Positions 60,707 through 64,000 of a stretch of 64,000 nt of DNA are shown here, piece by piece (within the stretch, counting starts at the first letter, position 1; every line of letters starts with the position of its first letter). This DNA is from an uncultured Pelagibacteraceae bacterium (GTDB lineage: Bacteria; Pseudomonadota; Alphaproteobacteria; Pelagibacterales; Pelagibacteraceae). The DNA lies in contig CACLZL010000004.1 of assembly GCA_902611405.1 (NCBI GenBank), positions 43,402 through 107,401 on the forward strand. Reading direction: 5' to 3'. The position numbers and the translations under genes are program-made. A model generated the notes under the pieces. That model was not told where the DNA came from and did not search any database. It was given only the letters and a program-made list of their open reading frames with translations.

Positions 60707-63111
60707 TGGAAAAGCATGCGAAGGTAGTAATCATTGGTGGTGGTGTAGTAGGGTGCTCTATTCTTTATCATTTATCTAAATTTGGATTAAAGGATTGTAT
60801 CTTGCTTGAAAGAAACGAGCTTACTTCTGGTTCGTCTTGGCATGCAGCAGGAAATGTTCATGTAATATCTTCAGATCCAAATATTTCTAGGATGATGGCT
60901 TATACGATAGGCTTGTATAAAGAGATAGAAAAAGAGTCTGGTCACTCAACTGGATTTAAACCTAGTGGAGGATTTTATTTAGCATCAAACGAAGTGTGGG
61001 CTGAATATTTAAAAAGAGAAAGATCCAAAGCAAGATACATGGGACTTGATCAAGAGTTTATTTCTCTAGAGGAAGTAAAAAAGAAACATCCTTTAATTGA
61101 TCCATCTAGATACTTGCTAGCATTATGGGATCCTATTGATGGTGAAGTTGATCCATCAGGAGTTACTTATGCTTTTGCAAAAGCTGCAAAAGTTCATGGT
61201 GGAAAATATTACACGCACACTGTTGTTAAAGATACGAAACAAAAAGAAGACGGGACCTGGGATGTCTTTACTGAAAAGGGAAATATTAATGCTGAAATAA
61301 TAATTAACGCTGGTGGTTTATGGGCAAGAGAAGTTGGGCAATTAGCTGGGCTTAACCTTCCTGTTCAACCAATGGAGCACCATTATTTAATCACTGAACC
61401 TATTCCTGAAATCGAAGCAATGGGTGGTCAAAGACTACCTATAGGAACAGATTTTGAGGGAAATATTTACTTTAGACAAGAAGGAAAAGGAATGTTGCTT
61501 GGAACCTATGAGCCAAAATCAACACCTTGGAAAGTAGAGGGTACACCAATGAATTTTGGCCATGAGTTACTTGAGCCAAAGTTAGATAATATAGAAGATA
61601 GATTAGCAATTGGTTTTGAAAGAATGCCAGCTTTAGAGCGTGCAGGTATAAAAAATATAGTTAACGGTCCTTTTACTTTTGGTCCAGACGGAAGTCCTCT
61701 TATTGGTCCAGTACCAGGAATGAAAAATTATTGGGTTGCTGTTGGTGTTATGGCTGGATTTTGTCAAGGTGGTGGTGTTGGAAAATGTATAGCAGAATGG
61801 ATTATTGACGGAGAACCATCAATAGATGTTTGGGCAATGGATGTTGCAAGATTTGGAGATTATGCATCACCTCAATATGGAACAATAAAATCCTCAGAAA
61901 ATTATGAGCGAAGATTTATTATGACTTTTCCAAACGAAACTTTACCAAAGGGAAGAAAACAAAAAACTACCGCGCTGTATGATCGTTTTGTAAATCAAGG
62001 TGCTGTTATGGGAGATAGCTTTGGATTGGAAAATGTTTTGTGGTTTGCAAACAATAAAGAAGATGCTCATGAAGAGCCTACTATTAAAAGATCAAGATCA
62101 CATGACTATGTTTCAAAAGAAGTTATTAATGTAAGAGAAAATGTTGGTTTAATCGAAGTTGCCAACTTTTCAAAACATGAATTCAAAGGTCCTGATGCTA
62201 GAAAATTTTTAGATCACATAATGGCTGGAAGACTTCCAAAGCCAGGGAGAATATCTTTATCCCCAATGTTGTCATATAGAGGAAAGTTATGTGGTGATTT
62301 AACTGTGGCTTGTTTAGATGAAAATGAATTCATGGTGTTTGGTTCTGGAGCTGCTCAAGAAATGCATAGACGTTGGTTCGAGAGTCATTTAGATAAATTT
62401 AATTTAAGCTATTCTAATAGATCTGATGAGTATCATGGTTTGTCTATCGCAGGACCTAACTCAAGGAAAGTTTTAGAAAAAATTGTAAGAGACGATGTTT
62501 CAAATGAAAAATTTAAATTTAGAGATTCTAGAAGAATGTTTGTTGGGGGAGTTCCGGCAATAATAAACAGAATTTCATTTACTGGTGAACTCGGATATGA
62601 AATTTATGTAGCACCCCATTATCAATTAAAACTTTATGAAGAATTAATGGAAGCTGGTAAAGAATTTAAAATTAAACCTTTTGGCGGAAGAGCATTAATG
62701 TCAATGAGATTGGAGAAAAATTGGGGAGCTTGGACTTTAGATTATAGACCAGATTTTACAGCAAAAGAGACAGGCTTAGATGCTTTTATAAATTGGGATA
62801 AAGATTTTATTGGCAAAGAAAGTGCACAAAAGGAAAATTCTTCAAATAAACTCATACCATTAATTGTTGAAACAAATGATATTGATGTAACAAATAATGA
62901 AGCTGTTATGAATGGAGATCAAAGCATTGGTTACGTAACCTCAGGTGGTTTTGCTCACTTTGTAAATAAAAGTGTAGCATTTACTTTTGTTGATCAAAAA
63001 AACATTAATTCTGAAAATAAAATTCAAGTAGAGATAAATGGAGATTTATTTAATTGTTCAATAATTAAAGAACCACTTTATGATCCAAGTGGTCAAAAAA
63101 TGAGAAGCTAA
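60706..63111 (+). CDS. dmgdh: Dimethylglycine dehydrogenase-like flavoprotein with GcvT domain
   Basis: An 801-residue fusion. The N-terminal DAO domain has VVIIGGGVVGCSILYHLSKFG and the covalent-FAD type His region SSWHAAGNVHV. The C-terminal GcvT domain has VANFSKHEFKGPDARKFLD, LSIAGPNSRKVLEKI, ISFTGELGYEIYVAPHY and RLEKNWGAW. It oxidatively demethylates dimethylglycine to sarcosine and transfers the carbon to THF. Located right after the BHMT-like gene, with the sarcosine-oxidase operon 16 kb away. Relatives use sarcosine or other N-methyl glycines, so the exact substrate is inferred. Confidence 0.9.
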   Translation: MEKHAKVVIIGGGVVGCSILYHLSKFGLKDCILLERNELTSGSSWHAAGNVHVISSDPNISRMMAYTIGLYKEIEKESGHSTGFKPSGGFYLASNEVWAEYLKRERSKARYMGLDQEFISLEEVKKKHPLIDPSRYLLALWDPIDGEVDPSGVTYAFAKAAKVHGGKYYTHTVVKDTKQKEDGTWDVFTEKGNINAEIIINAGGLWAREVGQLAGLNLPVQPMEHHYLITEPIPEIEAMGGQRLPIGTDFEGNIYFRQEGKGMLLGTYEPKSTPWKVEGTPMNFGHELLEPKLDNIEDRLAIGFERMPALERAGIKNIVNGPFTFGPDGSPLIGPVPGMKNYWVAVGVMAGFCQGGGVGKCIAEWIIDGEPSIDVWAMDVARFGDYASPQYGTIKSSENYERRFIMTFPNETLPKGRKQKTTALYDRFVNQGAVMGDSFGLENVLWFANNKEDAHEEPTIKRSRSHDYVSKEVINVRENVGLIEVANFSKHEFKGPDARKFLDHIMAGRLPKPGRISLSPMLSYRGKLCGDLTVACLDENEFMVFGSGAAQEMHRRWFESHLDKFNLSYSNRSDEYHGLSIAGPNSRKVLEKIVRDDVSNEKFKFRDSRRMFVGGVPAIINRISFTGELGYEIYVAPHYQLKLYEELMEAGKEFKIKPFGGRALMSMRLEKNWGAWTLDYRPDFTAKETGLDAFINWDKDFIGKESAQKENSSNKLIPLIVETNDIDVTNNEAVMNGDQSIGYVTSGGFAHFVNKSVAFTFVDQKNINSENKIQVEINGDLFNCSIIKEPLYDPSGQKMRS

Positions 63112-63737
63112 TGGCTCAAAAAGACGTAGGAAACAAAATTCCAATTTATAAACTTAAAACTACTGATGAAGTTATGAAGTACTACGATGAGTGGGGAGAT
63201 AAAGATAAATACAATAAAGACATGGTTGATTGGAACTATACAGGACCTAAAGAAACTGTAGAAACATTTAACAAATATGAGAAAAATAAAGATACTTTAA
63301 TTTTTGATGCTGGATGTGGAACAGGTTTAGTGGGATTGGAGCTTAAAAAATATAGTTTTAAAAATTTTCATGGAGCCGATTTATCTCAAACTTTATTAGA
63401 TACTGTACCGAAAGATCTTTATCAAAAATTGGTAAAGGTTGATTTAAATAAACCAATAGGAGTTGAGGACAACTTTTACGGTGGAGTTATGTGTGTTGGA
63501 ACATTTACTTTTGGGCATGTAAAACCAAACGCATTAGAGGAATTTATAAGAATAACAAAACCAGGTGGATTGATTTGTTTTACTATAAATGAAGGAATTC
63601 ATGAAGAGTATGGTTTTGATAAAAAAATTGATATACTGAAAGATAGCAAGAAGTGGGAAGAAGTAGAATTTTTTAAATCTGACTACATTGCAAGCAAAGA
63701 TGTTAACGCATGGTTAGGGTTGTATAGGGTATTATGA
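63111..63737 (+). CDS. SAM-dependent methyltransferase, class I
   Basis: A 208-residue Rossmann-fold methyltransferase. Motif I is FDAGCGTGLVGLELKKY (about residue 65), an acidic motif II follows (HGADLSQTLLD), and the post-motif GGVMCVGTFTFGHVKPNALEEF resembles the UbiE/COQ5 class. It ends without a known substrate-binding domain. Its start shares a base with the dmgdh stop, and the next gene overlaps it by 4 bases. The acceptor is unknown; the operon suggests an N- or S-methyl compound. Confidence 0.85.
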   Translation: MAQKDVGNKIPIYKLKTTDEVMKYYDEWGDKDKYNKDMVDWNYTGPKETVETFNKYEKNKDTLIFDAGCGTGLVGLELKKYSFKNFHGADLSQTLLDTVPKDLYQKLVKVDLNKPIGVEDNFYGGVMCVGTFTFGHVKPNALEEFIRITKPGGLICFTINEGIHEEYGFDKKIDILKDSKKWEEVEFFKSDYIASKDVNAWLGLYRVL

Positions 63738-64000
63738 GATTTAGTAGAAAAATTGCTCCTGAAATAAAACCAAGACAAAATTTTATTACTAAAAAAAGAT
63801 TAAGAGAAGACGAGATTGATTTTTACAAATTAAGATCATATCGTTTAGATAGGGTTAGAAAAGAATTAGTAAAAAACAATTTAGAAGCTTGTATTCTCTT
63901 TGATCCAGTGAATGTTCGTTATGCTTTAGATACTGTTAACATGAGCGTCTACAATATGCATAATTTAACAAGATATTGTTTTGTTCCAATCAATGGACCA
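63734..64000 (+). CDS. M24-fold (creatinase/DddP-like) protein, 3' end outside window
   Basis: Only the first 89 residues are present; the frame runs off the window. It begins MRFSRKIAPEIKPRQNF and contains LEACILFDPVNVRYALDTVN and SVYNMHNLTRYCF. This region resembles the N-terminal domain of M24-type proteins, and the FDP-N-RYA-D-N pattern is close to what I recall for DddP, the DMSP lyase of that fold; creatinase or prolidase remain possible. The metal-binding residues would lie downstream. ATGA overlap with the methyltransferase gene supports the start. Confidence 0.65.
   Translation, partial: MRFSRKIAPEIKPRQNFITKKRLREDEIDFYKLRSYRLDRVRKELVKNNLEACILFDPVNVRYALDTVNMSVYNMHNLTRYCFVPINGP

Noticed and set aside
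1..64000. CRISPR array, tRNA/rRNA genes, transposases, prophage or integrase
   Set aside because: I looked for regularly spaced repeats, tRNA-like CCA-ended cloverleafs in intergenic DNA and mobile-element proteins, and saw none; the gaps are too short and AT-rich.

Overview
The window is AT-rich, gene-dense DNA with 0-10 bp gaps, many ATGA/TAATG overlaps, short proteins and no mobile elements. Gene content points to a SAR11-type marine alphaproteobacterium (Pelagibacter-like): a trimethylamine/TMAO gene set, several tetrahydrofolate-linked demethylases, osmolyte ABC transporters, a TRAP transporter and an Amt channel. The organism call is an inference from gene content and composition, not from a marker gene. 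No rRNA, tRNA, CRISPR array, prophage or insertion sequence was seen, and no stretch over about 300 bases lacks a gene.

Layout. 1-6207 (+): 3' part of aconitase, a membrane-anchored TPR-like protein, a BamB-like lipoprotein, a cupin, ZapE and a YjbQ protein. 6216-10268 (-): photolyase, diaminopropionate ammonia-lyase-like enzyme, a GlnT/GMAS-type glutamine synthetase homologue and a tiny membrane protein. 10326-11970 (-): ammonium channel plus a 76-aa membrane protein. 12096-18617 (-): FAD amine oxidoreductase, a second glutamine-synthetase homologue, three genes forming a split glutamate synthase (N-methylglutamate synthase type) and an unknown 136-aa protein. 18718-21413 (-): TMAO demethylase and a winged-helix protein. 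21556-26764 (+): TMAO/betaine ABC transporter interrupted by a MORN protein and a membrane protein. 26769-29215 (+): glycerol kinase and GpsA. 29220-30551 (-): trimethylamine monooxygenase. 30720-33775 (+): TRAP transporter.

33822-37981: SDR, aldehyde dehydrogenase, Fe-alcohol dehydrogenase and a class I amidotransferase. 37983-39665 (-): formate-THF ligase. 39794-44900 (+): heterotetrameric sarcosine oxidase / N-methylglutamate dehydrogenase. 44910-49902: EamA transporter, small unknowns, Asp/Glu racemase, cold-shock protein, acetyltransferase, PurK, PurE. 49997-53400 (+): M19 dipeptidase, an unknown 553-aa protein, a DUF3726-type protein and a 55-aa four-cysteine protein. 53397-54067 (-): Yip1-like protein and a 34-aa membrane peptide. 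54111-58199 (-): DmdA-like demethylase, short MetF-like reductase, and betaine-type permease and binding protein without an ATPase. 58476-64000 (+): Rieske oxygenase, betaine-homocysteine methyltransferase, dimethylglycine dehydrogenase, a methyltransferase and the start of an M24/DddP-like protein.

Read together, the genes suggest uptake of TMAO, betaine and related methylated compounds, stepwise removal of their methyl groups (Tmm, Tdm, Rieske oxygenase, BHMT, DMGDH, Sox/Mgd, DmdA-like), transfer of one-carbon units to tetrahydrofolate (GcvT domains, MetF-like, Fhs) and handling of nitrogen by Amt and the glutamine/glutamate-synthase homologues. The least explained parts are the DmdA-like/MetF-like/orphan-ABC cluster, the 553-aa/DUF3726/four-Cys cassette, the 136-aa partner of the split glutamate synthase, and the leader in front of the Rieske-BHMT operon.
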